NCBI GenBank assembly: GCA_016190005.1
Contig: JACPRK010000127.1
Location: 1-64,000, forward strand
Length of the DNA: 64,000 nucleotides
Source of the DNA: Candidatus Wallbacteria bacterium
GTDB lineage: Bacteria; Muiribacteriota; UBA6191; JACPRK01
Direction of reading: 5' to 3'
The notes under the pieces were generated by a model. The model ran no database searches and was not told the DNA's origin. It saw nothing but the letters and a program-made list of their open reading frames with translations. Below, piece by piece: positions 55,801 to 64,000 of the stretch (position 1 is its first letter; each line of letters starts with the position of its first letter). The position numbers were made by a program, and so were the translations under genes.

Positions 55801-56471
55801 CGGGCCGTGTAGGGCGACGGGTTTCCACTGCCGCCGCGCGATCGCGAGATGCACGTGATGAAGCGATTCTCCGACAGGATGGCGTCCATGTCGGCAGTCT
55901 TGGTGCCGATGTCCTCGGCCGTGTAGTAGACGCCGCCCAGGCTGGCGATGAATCGGCCGTAGGCGCGGAAAATCTCCGCGCGGCGAGCGCTTCCCGGCGG
56001 AAGCTCGTCGGGCGAGGCGCAGTCGGCAGGCCACGATAGGATGCCTTTCCCGCCGCCCCACCAGAGTCCCGCCAGGGCGTTCTTGCGCGTCATGCCTTGC
56101 GCCAGCCTCAGCCCGTCGACCAGGAGCTCCGCGACGTTGGGGTACGGCTTGAAGCGCAGGCCGCCCTGCGCCAGCCCGCGGCGCGTGTCATGGACGAAGG
56201 CAAAGAAGACGGATGCCAGGCCATGCTCACGACCAATGAAGACCGCCTCATGACGCGCGAAGTCGCCCGACAGCTCCAGGAACGCCCGCACCGGCTCCAG
56301 GAGCGCCGGGTGGGAGACCGAAAACTCACCGTTCTCGTAGGTGACGAAGGCGCGCGTCACGCCCGCGTCCTCCAGCATCCGCCGGAACTCCTCGAGCGAC
56401 CAGGCGCGGACCCGCGCGGCCAGCTCGCGCCGGCGGCGGTCGACGTCGGGTTTGCCTTCTGCGCGTGCCAT
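52797..56471 (-). CDS. Fusion: Leu/Val/Phe/Glu-type amino acid dehydrogenase + degenerate valyl-tRNA synthetase-like protein
   Basis: LeuDH-type QGGLRFKPYPN...GMTRKNALAGLWWGGGKGIL...YYTAEDIGTKTADMDAI...SGNPSPYTARGVFRGMQAA; ValRS-type REQLHQLGVGFDPVTWLDPMSPQGRDAVRRLYFALADAKLIAQDN..., LLGAVAVAVNPRGRYRELAGQAVRIPV, WCISRQYWWGNDNP, GNVVEPSTLIRRFGADALRLGYLL; start at MARAEGKPDV. Confidence 0.88.
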   Translation of the reverse strand: MARAEGKPDVDRRRRELAARVRAWSLEEFRRMLEDAGVTRAFVTYENGEFSVSHPALLEPVRAFLELSGDFARHEAVFIGREHGLASVFFAFVHDTRRGLAQGGLRFKPYPNVAELLVDGLRLAQGMTRKNALAGLWWGGGKGILSWPADCASPDELPPGSARRAEIFRAYGRFIASLGGVYYTAEDIGTKTADMDAILSENRFITCISRSRGGSGNPSPYTARGVFRGMQAAWLFLTGTDRLQGVRVAVQGAGNVGAPLVELLDDAGASVWVGDVNQRAVAELIARRPRVQAVGGADLFALDVDVVAPCAIGAVINSETIPRLKARLICGAANNILRAPEDAERLRERGIAFVPDYVCNRMGIVNCADEWHGYLDEDIQFAAERVYPDTLRVLRHARELGITTREAADKLADVAAAELHPLLGHRGRRIIDHLIDSGWHTPGERKVRRRAPPAFVPALDEPELRVAWQRDARFAGAGHSVAASPVSAACRPSLATFFSPVLLDVRARALEWLSGKNPRRILGSEHGGLELQLSVERSLPHERLEIGRPKFVELCRDFHGRNDAAIREQLHQLGVGFDPVTWLDPMSPQGRDAVRRLYFALADAKLIAQDNPLTYRCPRCRTVCVALDIVRREVEVTERYAIRVTTDAGAAIETMEFFPELLLGAVAVAVNPRGRYRELAGQAVRIPVRQGALPVVTVEALATDAEFLVPAWRHLDAAAAAAHGILDCPELFDERGEIRAAEGRAASSRDSARKAVLASLAGGAVCETGRWSVEARRCRRCETVVLPDRSAQSYVRFETAAGHLERAIESGAVTLEPARWKERVLEHLRGLEPWCISRQYWWGNDNPERPQERLSTWFSMAALALEAAGWPSTATPAPIDEVFVDPDFLVRWVVPAQLASFAVTGRPLFRTIHVHGSIHVVEGSLSVDAPRESGDRPDEQRLVRRVYPRPMRNGRGNVVEPSTLIRRFGADALRLGYLLCLDVDGGRVVTLSEGRLRGARRAVQSFAGKVAGLFRLFQPPMVAGAAHLSDHWIVARARAAREAARDAYERHSLREVADIFLDVTDDFSLYAGLAAARRREGTDLGAVRAATVRVLEELGPAFGPLCPYVFEKLAAWTRERRPASDFDVSADVWQHALVVELRRAPAAGSKLATSDPAVAALLAAGLAELARITGRPVELAQGPIAGATVTVGPVVVLRSGAREGSLRTGVSGRHGVESASAVGG

Positions 56472-56524
56472 CGACGCTACAGGTTGGACCCGGAGGCGCC
56501 CGGTGTCAATGACGCCGGTCACGG

Positions 56525-56664
56525 CAGGCTTCAGGGATCAGGGATCAGGCTTCAGGGATCAGGGATCAGGGATCAGGCTTCAGGGATCAGGGATCAGGCT
56601 TCAGGGATCAGGCGTCAGGGATCAGGCTTGAGGCTTGAGAAGTGAGGAGTGAGAGGTGAGAAGG
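56525..56664. repeat. Twenty in-phase heptanucleotide repeats (consensus (C/G)AGRNNT)
   Basis: caggctt cagggat cagggat caggctt cagggat x3 caggctt ... gaggctt gagaagt gaggagt gagaggt gagaagg, no phase breaks. Confidence 0.93.
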
Positions 56665-56669
56665 GTTCC

Positions 56670-56690
56670 CGATTCTCGATTCTCGCTTAG
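56670..56690. repeat. Short second heptad block next to the ACP stop codon
   Basis: cgattct cgattct cgcttag. Confidence 0.6.
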
Positions 56691-56696
56691 GGACGG

Positions 56697-57086
56697 CTAC
56701 TGGACGCGGAGCTTGTGCTCGACGTACTTCACGAGCATGTCGACCGTGTAGTACTTGGCGAGATCGGAGACGGGGAGGTCGCCGTTGACGTCGCTGAGGT
56801 CGATGTAGGGATACCGCGTGCGAAGAACGTTCAGACCCTCGCCGGTCAGCTTGCCGGCGCTGACGTACTGCTTGTTGCTGAAGATCTCCTGCGGGAAGAG
56901 CTCGCCCTGCGGAATCTTGAGGCCGAAGGCCTTCTCCATACGGAAGATGATGTCGACGAAGTCGATCGACTCGGCTTCGAGATCGCGCGTGAGCGACGTG
57001 TCCGGCTTCATGCGCTCCTCCTCGACTCCGAGGGCCTGATTCAGACAGCGCTTGACCTTGCCATAAATCTCGTCGCGATTCATCAT
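56697..57086 (-). CDS. Acyl carrier protein-like (129 aa) with ESID phosphopantetheine site
   Basis: SLTRDLEAESIDFVDIIFRMEKAFGLKIPQGEL; long C-terminal extension. Confidence 0.8.
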   Translation of the reverse strand: MMNRDEIYGKVKRCLNQALGVEEERMKPDTSLTRDLEAESIDFVDIIFRMEKAFGLKIPQGELFPQEIFSNKQYVSAGKLTGEGLNVLRTRYPYIDLSDVNGDLPVSDLAKYYTVDMLVKYVEHKLRVQ

Positions 57087-57237
57087 CGGAATGCCGCTCC
57101 TTCTCCGCAGCAGAACAACCCGGGCCCACCGGCTCCGGAGGCAACGGGAGCCGCATTATATCAGGGAATGGCGTTCATTTCAAGCGCCACGCGGCATCGG
57201 GGTGCACGCGCGGTAGGGGGGAGGGCGCATCACACGG

Positions 57238-57345
57238 TGACCGTTCGCCTTTCGGCGAGCTCAGGACATGCTTGTCGAAGGGCGGGCAGGCGAGAACCCA
57301 CTCTGAGCCTGAATTGTGGTTCGACAAGCTCACCACGAACGGGAT
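57238..57345. repeat. Imperfect inverted repeat built on GAGCTTGTCGAA-type arms
   Basis: gaccgttcgcc...gcttgtcgaagg at 57238-57285 and gtggttcgacaagctcaccacgaacggg at about 57317-57345. Confidence 0.5.
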
Positions 57346-57400
57346 AGCGACTCATGAACCGCGCGCGCAACCGCGCCATCGGCGTCGTAGAATCGCCGGC

Positions 57401-58594
57401 ATGAACCGTCGGATGGCGCTCGCTCTGCTCACCGTGCTTCCCGCTTGGCTCATCATCGAGCTCTGCTTCTGGCCTCACCCGCAGGGTGCATCCGAGATGC
57501 TGGCCCGGCTCGGCGCTGGCCCCTACACGACGGCGTCGGCCTACTGCAGAACACGGTATGGCTGGTTCGCGCTGGCCTGCGGAGCACAGCTGGCGCTCTG
57601 GCTGGCGCTAGCCTCGCCGCTTGTCAGCCGGGCCTTCGAGGCGGCCGTCGCGCGATTCTCGCCGGTGGCGCGAGCCGCGGCGATCGCCCTGGCCTGTACC
57701 GCCCTGGCGCGTAGTCTCTCCCTGACGTTCGGTTTCGCGTCGGGACACCTGCTGGACCGAGCCTACGGCCTGACGCGCCAGTCGACCTGGGCCTGGCTCA
57801 CCGAGCAGCTGCTGGAGCACGCGCTCGCGGCCTCTGTGACCGTCGCGGCGGCGGCGGCCGTCATCTGGGCCGCCGGCCGCTTCGGGCGCGGCTGGTGGCT
57901 GGTGTCGACCGCCGTTCTTTCCGCCGGCACCCTCGCCCTGGTCGCCGCGCAGCCGCTGCTGATCGATCCGCTCTTCGACCGCTACATCCCACTCCAAGGA
58001 ACGCCCGGTTCAGAACGGCTCATGGAGCTGGCGCGCCGCGCGGGGTTCGACCCCGCCAGGCTCTCGGTGGCGCTCGTCAGCCATCGCACAACCAAGGGCA
58101 ACGCCTTTGTCAACGGCCTGGGACCGACTGAGCGGATCGCGCTCTGGGACACGTTCCTGGAGGCCTCTCGCGCCGACGAGGCCGAGCTGGTCCTGGCCCA
58201 CGAGCTGGGCCACTGGCGCGCCGGCCACGTGGCCCTGGGCACTGCGCTCGCCCTGGTCGGACTGGCTCTCGCAATGATGCTCTTCTCGGCGTTGTTCCCG
58301 GTTCCCACCCCGCGCGACGTACCGGCGATCCTGCTGACGGTTTTCATCCTGCGAGTGGCCTGCCTGCCAGTCGAAAATGCCGTCTCGCGCGCCATCGAGG
58401 CCCAGGCCGACTTCCTCTCGCTCCGCTACACGAACAGGGCCGAGGCCTTCATCAGAGCCGAAGAGCAGCTGGCCCGCCAGAACCTCTCGGACCCCGACCC
58501 GCCGCCCCTGGCCGTCTGGCTACTCTTCACGCACCCGCCGACCTCAGAGCGCATCGCCATGGCCCAGCGCTTCGCGCGCGCCGGCTCACGTTGA
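57401..58594 (+). CDS. M48 family metallopeptidase (Ste24/CAAX protease-like)
   Basis: Polytopic N-terminus; ELVLAHELGHWRAGH; ENAVSRAIEAQADFLSLRYT. Confidence 0.9.
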   Translation: MNRRMALALLTVLPAWLIIELCFWPHPQGASEMLARLGAGPYTTASAYCRTRYGWFALACGAQLALWLALASPLVSRAFEAAVARFSPVARAAAIALACTALARSLSLTFGFASGHLLDRAYGLTRQSTWAWLTEQLLEHALAASVTVAAAAAVIWAAGRFGRGWWLVSTAVLSAGTLALVAAQPLLIDPLFDRYIPLQGTPGSERLMELARRAGFDPARLSVALVSHRTTKGNAFVNGLGPTERIALWDTFLEASRADEAELVLAHELGHWRAGHVALGTALALVGLALAMMLFSALFPVPTPRDVPAILLTVFILRVACLPVENAVSRAIEAQADFLSLRYTNRAEAFIRAEEQLARQNLSDPDPPPLAVWLLFTHPPTSERIAMAQRFARAGSR

Positions 58595-58627
58595 CAGCGG
58601 CCCTCGGCGGCCCTATCTTCAGACCCG

Positions 58628-59089
58628 GTGGCCTACTTCCACAACTCGGGCCGGCCCAGGCCCGCACGCGTCTTCGCCGTCCTCGAGCCGGGGGAAGCTC
58701 CGGACCGCGCCGCGACCGCCTCGCCCGGAACAGCCCGCACAACGGTACTGCTGCCGGTCGCCCCGGGCGCTCCCCGACGCCGCCCCGTCTGGCCCGCCGC
58801 CGCCGGCGGGCTCGTCCTGCTTGCGGCGGCCGTGGTCCTCTACCTCAAATCATCCGCCGGACCCGCCGAGGTGGTTCCGATGATCGCCACCCGACCTGCA
58901 AAGCCAGCGCGCACCTCCATCTTCGCGCCCTCGAAAACCGTCGTGACGGGCGAAAACTGGACCTACGGGCGCACCGGCAAGCCGCCGAAGCAGACCCTGC
59001 CGTCGGCGGCGGCCGTCGCCGCCTATCGCAACGAAATGGAGAAGCTGGCCGAGCGCCAGCGCCAGCAGCTCTCCGCCGCGCGCCGCTAG
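58628..59089 (+). CDS. Hypothetical single-TM protein
   Basis: GTG start; one TM segment PAAAGGLVLLAAAVVLYL. Confidence 0.45.
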   Translation: MAYFHNSGRPRPARVFAVLEPGEAPDRAATASPGTARTTVLLPVAPGAPRRRPVWPAAAGGLVLLAAAVVLYLKSSAGPAEVVPMIATRPAKPARTSIFAPSKTVVTGENWTYGRTGKPPKQTLPSAAAVAAYRNEMEKLAERQRQQLSAARR

Positions 59090-59099
59090 GGGCTGCCCT

Positions 59100-61070
59100 T
59101 CACCGGCCGGCCACGGGAGTCACGTACCGGAATGCCAGCCGGTCCAGTCTCGACTTCATTCGCCGCAGCTCGGCCACGGGCGTCGAGTACCGGACCGTGA
59201 CCGCCAGCTGCCCTCGCTTCAAGCATCGCGCGTCGAAGGCGTGATACAGGCAGGACTCCTTGGCCTGCTGCTCCCGGTGAAACCAGAGCGCTGCCGGCGC
59301 CTCGCCCCCGGCGATCCAGACTTCGTAGGCGCCGCCCGGCGGCAGGTCCCGAGAGCAGAGCACGAGCTCGGCCGCGTCCCCCGTCCAGGGTGCGTCGAAT
59401 GTCACCATGTACAGCTGGCGAAAGACCGGCTTCTTCCCCAGCGGGTCCCAGGCCGCCGCCGCCTTCGACTCGAAGTCGACGCGCCCCTGGAGCGGCACCT
59501 CTCGCTCCGCAATCGCCCGACCAGGCCCGGCCCAAAGCGTCGTCTTGGTCCCGAGCCGCCAGCGCGAGCTCTCCAGCCGCTCCACCCCGCTCTTCCAGGG
59601 GATGCCGAGGACCGCGCAAAAGTGATCCGTCCGCCTCAGCTCCTTGAGCGAGTCGTAGAACGGCTGCGAAGACGCAAGCGGCACCGCGTCGTGAAATCCG
59701 TCCCGCGCCACCAGCTCGGCAGTCGCGTGCAGCCTCTCCCTGAGCCGCGCGGCGGCTGCGCACGCCTCGAGCTTCGCCGCCTTCTGCCCAGCCGTCACTC
59801 CTCGGCCCGCCGTATGGAAGACGGCGTCTCGCGCCTGATCGAAGCCGCACGCCTTCACCGCGCGCCGCAGCTCCTCCAGGTGCGGAACAGCGCCCTCGAA
59901 GCTCACGGCGCCGCCCTGTTGCCGCGCGCCGGAGGCGACGCCCGGACTCCCGGCGCCACCGAGCCGCCCCGCCGCTATCACGGCCCGAGTCTCGCCCGCC
60001 AGCAATCGCTCCGCACCGCTCCCCGCGGGCTCCGTCACGGTCGCTCGCTCCCCCGTCGCCGACAGCAACCAGAGCGCCGCGCACCCGACGGCTACTCCCA
60101 CTGCCGCCGCAGCAGCCATCGGCCTGCCCCGTCCCGCCACGGCGGGGCCGGGCCTGGCAGGCCGCGCGGCGCGTGAGGCGGGTGTGCTCGCCGGCCGCGC
60201 CACGAGCTGCGACGTGTCGAGCGTCGCCAGCCCCGGCGCCAGCGCCTCTCGCATCTCTTTCACCGTTTGAATCCTCCGGCCTGCCTCGACCGTCAAACAA
60301 CCGTCCACCGCGGCCTGCAGCCAGCCCGGCGCCACCGGAAGAGATCGCGCCAGCGGATCGGGCTCGCCCTCGACTTTCGCAGCCACCAGCTCCTGCGTCG
60401 AGCCCGTCGGAAACGGAAATCGCCCCGACAACGCCCGGTAGAGGATAACCCCCGCCGCGTAGACGTCCCAGGCTGGCGACACCTCCTCCCCCAGGATCTG
60501 CTCGGGCGACATGTAGACCGGCGTCCCGACGGCAAACCCCTCCTGCGTCAGGTCAACCCGGTGCGCCAGGTGCTTGGCGAGGCCGAAGTCGATCAGCTTC
60601 ACGACCCTGCCGCCGACGACGAAGATGTTGTCCGGCTTGAGGTCGCGGTGGATGACGCCGTTTTTCTGCAAGTACTCCAGCCCGTCGAGAAGTTGCGCCA
60701 TCAGCAGGAGCGCCTCTTCCCACGGCATGCGCCGGGGGCCCTGGTGGACGGTCCAGGTCACGCCTTCCACCAGCTCCGTGGCAATGTAGGGCCCCCCTGC
60801 AGCGAAGCCGGCGTCGAACAGCCGGACGATGTTCGGATGCGAGAGCTTGGAGAGTATGCGCGCCTCTTCCTGGAAGCGGCGGGCCGTCTGCATGTCCCGA
60901 AACGCGTCCGGGCGGACCAGCTTGACCGCCACGCGCCTCGACAGCGACGTCTGCACTGCCTCGAACACCTGCCCCATCGCGCCCTCGCCGAGTAGCCGCA
61001 CCGGCCGGTACCGCTCCACGAGCTCCGCGGGGAAGTCGCTGGGCAGCAGGTCGGCGGTCGATTCGGTCAT
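59100..61070 (-). CDS. Ser/Thr protein kinase with one TM segment and extracytoplasmic C-terminus
   Basis: LLGEGAMGQVFEAVQTSLSRRVAVKLV, VIHRDLKPDNIFV, LIDFGLA, TPVYMSPEQ. Confidence 0.92.
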   Translation of the reverse strand: MTESTADLLPSDFPAELVERYRPVRLLGEGAMGQVFEAVQTSLSRRVAVKLVRPDAFRDMQTARRFQEEARILSKLSHPNIVRLFDAGFAAGGPYIATELVEGVTWTVHQGPRRMPWEEALLLMAQLLDGLEYLQKNGVIHRDLKPDNIFVVGGRVVKLIDFGLAKHLAHRVDLTQEGFAVGTPVYMSPEQILGEEVSPAWDVYAAGVILYRALSGRFPFPTGSTQELVAAKVEGEPDPLARSLPVAPGWLQAAVDGCLTVEAGRRIQTVKEMREALAPGLATLDTSQLVARPASTPASRAARPARPGPAVAGRGRPMAAAAAVGVAVGCAALWLLSATGERATVTEPAGSGAERLLAGETRAVIAAGRLGGAGSPGVASGARQQGGAVSFEGAVPHLEELRRAVKACGFDQARDAVFHTAGRGVTAGQKAAKLEACAAAARLRERLHATAELVARDGFHDAVPLASSQPFYDSLKELRRTDHFCAVLGIPWKSGVERLESSRWRLGTKTTLWAGPGRAIAEREVPLQGRVDFESKAAAAWDPLGKKPVFRQLYMVTFDAPWTGDAAELVLCSRDLPPGGAYEVWIAGGEAPAALWFHREQQAKESCLYHAFDARCLKRGQLAVTVRYSTPVAELRRMKSRLDRLAFRYVTPVAGR

Positions 61071-61143
61071 GGCTCTGGCGGCTGATCATTCTAGCGCAAC
61101 GGCTGGTTGGCCCTCGCGCCGCAGAGGAAGTAGGATGCGACCA

Positions 61144-61575
61144 ATGCAGACCGCCATCCCGGCGCGCCACCGGCTCCTGGCCCACACGGCGGACATGGGC
61201 GTGTTCGTCAAGGCTCCCGACCTGGACGGCCTCCTGGCATCGGCAGCGCAAGCGGTCACGGAGCTGTTGGTAGAGCCCGATGCCGTGAGCGAGCAGCGCG
61301 AGCTTTCCCTGGAGCTCGAGGCCCAAGACCCCGCGGAGCTGCTAGTGCGCTGGCTCTCGGAGGTGCTCTTCCTCTTCGAGACGCGCCACTTCCTGGGCCG
61401 CCGCTTCCAGGTCCGGACGGCCGGAGGCTCGCGGCTATCGGCGAGGATCGGCGGCGAGGAGCTCGACTTTGAGCGCCACCGGTTCCGCTGCGAAGTGAAG
61501 GCCGTCACGCGCCACAGGCTGCGCGGCGAACCGACGACACGCGGCTGGCGGGCGTTCTTCATCGTGGACTTATGA
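61144..61575 (+). CDS. Archease family protein
   Basis: HTADMGVFVKAPDLDGLLASAAQAVTELL...ELLVRWLSEVLFLFE...VKAVTRHRL; directly upstream of rtcB. Confidence 0.88.
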   Translation: MQTAIPARHRLLAHTADMGVFVKAPDLDGLLASAAQAVTELLVEPDAVSEQRELSLELEAQDPAELLVRWLSEVLFLFETRHFLGRRFQVRTAGGSRLSARIGGEELDFERHRFRCEVKAVTRHRLRGEPTTRGWRAFFIVDL

Positions 61576-61603
61576 GAAGCAAGCCAATCGCAAGGAGCGT
61601 TCG

Positions 61604-63058
61604 ATGGAGCTGACCGATCTGCGGCTGAAGCGTCTGGCTCCCTGGCTCTGGGAGATCGAGGAGACGGCCGGCATGCTGGTGCCGGGCCGGGTCTTCGCCG
61701 ACGAGGCGATGATGTCGACGCTGGCCCAGGACCAGAGCCTGCTGCAGGTGGCCAACGTAGCTCACCTGAAGGGGATCGTGAAGTACTCGCTGGCGATGCC
61801 CGACATCCACTGGGGATACGGTTTCCCCATCGGCGGCGTGGCGGCGACCGACCCCCGCGAGGGAGGCGTGGTTTCACCCGGAGGCGTCGGCTACGACATC
61901 AATTGCGGCGTCCGCCTGGCTGCAACCGACATCCTCTTCCATGACGTCGCCCACCGACTCAAGGACATGGTGACGGCGCTCTACCAGACCATTCCCTGCG
62001 GCGTCGGAAGCTCCGGCGCGGTCAAGAAGCTCTCCCGCCGCGAGCTGGACGAAGTGCTGGCCGGCGGCGCGCACGCGCTGGTGGCGCGCGGGATGGCCAC
62101 CGAGCACGACCTGGCATGCACCGAGGAGAACGGCCGCCTCACCGCCGCCGATCCCGACCGCGTCAGCGACCGCGCCAAGGATCGCGGCGCTGATCAGCTC
62201 GGCACGCTCGGCAGCGGCAACCACTTCGTCGAGTTGCAGGTGGTCGATCAGGTCTTCGACCCCGACGTCGCGCGCCGGCTGGGTCTGGAGATCGGCATCC
62301 TCGCCCTCTTCATTCACAGCGGTTCGCGAGGCCTGGGGTACCAGGTCTGCGAGGACTACCTGCAAACGATGGACGTCGCGCTGCGCAAGTACAACATCCC
62401 TGTGCCCGACCGGCAGCTCGCCTGCGCACCGGTCGACTCCCCGGAGGGGCGCGGCTACCTCGGCGCCATGTCGGCCGCCGCCAACTTCGCCTGGGCCAAC
62501 CGCCAGGCGATGATGCACCTGGCCGAAGAGGCGCTGCTCCGCTCGCTCGGCGTCTCGCCCCGCGAGCTCAACTTCAGGCTCGTCTACGACGTCTGCCACA
62601 ACGTGGCCAAGCTCGAGACGCACGACGTCGACGGCCAGATCCGCGAGCTCTGCGTCCACAGGAAGGGCGCCACGCGCTGCCTGCCGCCGGGCCATCCCCT
62701 GGTGCCGCCGCTCTACCGGGATGTCGGCCAGCCCGTGCTGGTCCCGGGAGACATGGGGCGCTATAGCTTCGTCTGCGTCGGTTCCGACAAGGCGCTCGAT
62801 CTCACGTTCGGCTCCAGCTGCCACGGGGCGGGCCGGCTCAAGAGCCGCCACCAGGCCACTCGGGATTCTCGCGGCCGCAACATCGTGCGGGAGCTGGCCG
62901 AACGCGGCGTCACCGTGATGGCGCGCGGCTACAAGACGCTGGCCGAGGAGATGCCCGAGGCCTACAAGGACGTTGCGTCGGTCGTCGACGTGATGCACGA
63001 GGCCGGCGTGAGCCGCAAGGTCGTGCGCCTTCGCCCCGTGGGCTGCATCAAGGGCTGA
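61604..63058 (+). CDS. rtcB: RtcB-type RNA-splicing ligase
   Basis: MPDIHWGYGFPIGGVAA, GGVGYDINCGVRL, LGTLGSGNHFVELQ, HSGSRGLGYQV, GSSCHGAGR. Confidence 0.95.
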   Translation: MELTDLRLKRLAPWLWEIEETAGMLVPGRVFADEAMMSTLAQDQSLLQVANVAHLKGIVKYSLAMPDIHWGYGFPIGGVAATDPREGGVVSPGGVGYDINCGVRLAATDILFHDVAHRLKDMVTALYQTIPCGVGSSGAVKKLSRRELDEVLAGGAHALVARGMATEHDLACTEENGRLTAADPDRVSDRAKDRGADQLGTLGSGNHFVELQVVDQVFDPDVARRLGLEIGILALFIHSGSRGLGYQVCEDYLQTMDVALRKYNIPVPDRQLACAPVDSPEGRGYLGAMSAAANFAWANRQAMMHLAEEALLRSLGVSPRELNFRLVYDVCHNVAKLETHDVDGQIRELCVHRKGATRCLPPGHPLVPPLYRDVGQPVLVPGDMGRYSFVCVGSDKALDLTFGSSCHGAGRLKSRHQATRDSRGRNIVRELAERGVTVMARGYKTLAEEMPEAYKDVASVVDVMHEAGVSRKVVRLRPVGCIKG

Positions 63059-63091
63059 GCGCCGCCGTCTGGCATGCCGACGGACGAGGAC

Positions 63092-64000
63092 TCAGTGGAC
63101 CCGGTGACCGGCGATGGCTTCAAAGAGAGTCCATCGCCCCGCGGGATGATCCGGAGCTAACGAGTCCTCGAGCCGGGCGCGCTCGAAGTCGATGGTCCTC
63201 AGCAGCCAGTCGAGCCGGGCCGTCTCGTTGGCCGGCATCTGGCCTGCCGCCTCGCCTGCCATCACCCACGCGCGCCGCGCAGCGGCCTTCTCGGAGGCGT
63301 AACCCAGCCAGGTATGCGGAACTGTCCTCAGCAGCCGCGCATACTCCATCTTCCGCAAGGCCTCCAATGGCACTTCGCCCATCGAAGCCGACGCTCGCAG
63401 CTGTCCGGCCTGGGCCGCCAGCCGCCTCTCCCGCGCCATCCCTGCCTCCAGCGCCAGCAGCTTCTGGGGCGCCCACGGCCCTAGCCTTTGCCTCACACGG
63501 TCGAGCGCCTTCGCAACCTCGTCGGCCAGCCCCTCGTCGTGCGCCGCCTGCGCCACCGCCAGCTGGCCTATCGCCGACTCCGGGGCCAACTGCGCTGCCG
63601 CTCGCGCATGGAAGAGCGCCTCCATCGTCCGGCCCCTGGCCAGCAGCGCCGCCACCGGCAGCTGGTCCCTGGACCAGAGCGGCGCAAGCGGCGCCATCTC
63701 CCGCGCAAATCGATGGAACGGCTGCGCGAAGAGCCCCAGCACCACCAGCACCGCCAGGACCACCCCGACCCTCGCGCTCTCCCGGGGCACACGCAGCCGC
63801 CAAAGCCTCGACCATGGGACGTCGTCGGCCGCCCCGATGGCGATCCAGCCCGACCACGGCAGCTCCGCGACCGGCCTCTCGAAGCGCCCGACCGCCCCGG
63901 CCCCCACCGGCAACGTCGCGATCCACCATCGCCCGGGCCGCCCGGCCGCAACCATCGGAGGCGGATTCGCCAGCTCCGCCACCCGCACCCGCATCCACAT
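63092..64000 (-). CDS. Hypothetical membrane protein with TPR-like region, truncated by the window edge
   Basis: Open at the 5' end; one TM segment VGVVLAVLVVLGLFAQPF; helical Ala-rich C-terminus. Confidence 0.5.
   Translation of the reverse strand: MWMRVRVAELANPPPMVAAGRPGRWWIATLPVGAGAVGRFERPVAELPWSGWIAIGAADDVPWSRLWRLRVPRESARVGVVLAVLVVLGLFAQPFHRFAREMAPLAPLWSRDQLPVAALLARGRTMEALFHARAAAQLAPESAIGQLAVAQAAHDEGLADEVAKALDRVRQRLGPWAPQKLLALEAGMARERRLAAQAGQLRASASMGEVPLEALRKMEYARLLRTVPHTWLGYASEKAAARRAWVMAGEAAGQMPANETARLDWLLRTIDFERARLEDSLAPDHPAGRWTLFEAIAGHRVH

Noticed and set aside
56525-56664. CRISPR array
   Set aside because: Unit is 7 bp with no spacers.
61144-63058. Novel RNA-repair island around archease-RtcB
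   Set aside because: Archease-RtcB pairing is well established; the divergent Ser/Thr kinase and other neighbours give no evidence of a new system.

Overview
High-GC bacterial chromosomal window, probably from a Gram-negative (outer-membrane beta-barrel and lipoprotein signals). About 30 CDS and 5 tRNAs are supported; no rRNA, CRISPR array or intact transposase was seen. Housekeeping and isolated genes: RecD2-like helicase, PcnB-type nucleotidyltransferase, LysM lipoprotein, hybrid histidine kinase, Fe3+-type ABC transporter with a ChrB C-terminal-like protein, APC permease, molybdopterin oxidoreductase, Ste24/M48 protease, Ser/Thr kinase, archease and RtcB. The centre (about 11.7-37.0 kb) is a minus-strand block of giant predicted secreted or surface proteins: a dockerin + beta-propeller + PKD protein, an Rhs/YD protein, a FlgD-Ig-like protein, a cohesin-like protein, a small lipoprotein-like protein and a ~3290-aa DUF11-type repeat/outer-membrane barrel protein. 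Strongest leads: (1) a Leu/Val-type amino-acid dehydrogenase fused to a ValRS-like region that has lost recognisable HIGH and KMSKS motifs, whose ORF ends inside the first 10 nt of a tRNA-Val(GAC) gene; (2) a cohesin-like/dockerin pair in one tight gene set with an Rhs protein; (3) an NTT (ATP/ADP translocase)-like + HEAT protein interrupted by one in-frame UAG; (4) an exact 8 x 375 bp coding array containing a duplicated 1125 bp three-module unit; (5) heptanucleotide tandem repeats directly 3' of stop codons at three loci. All family calls come from reading the translations by eye; no database search was run.
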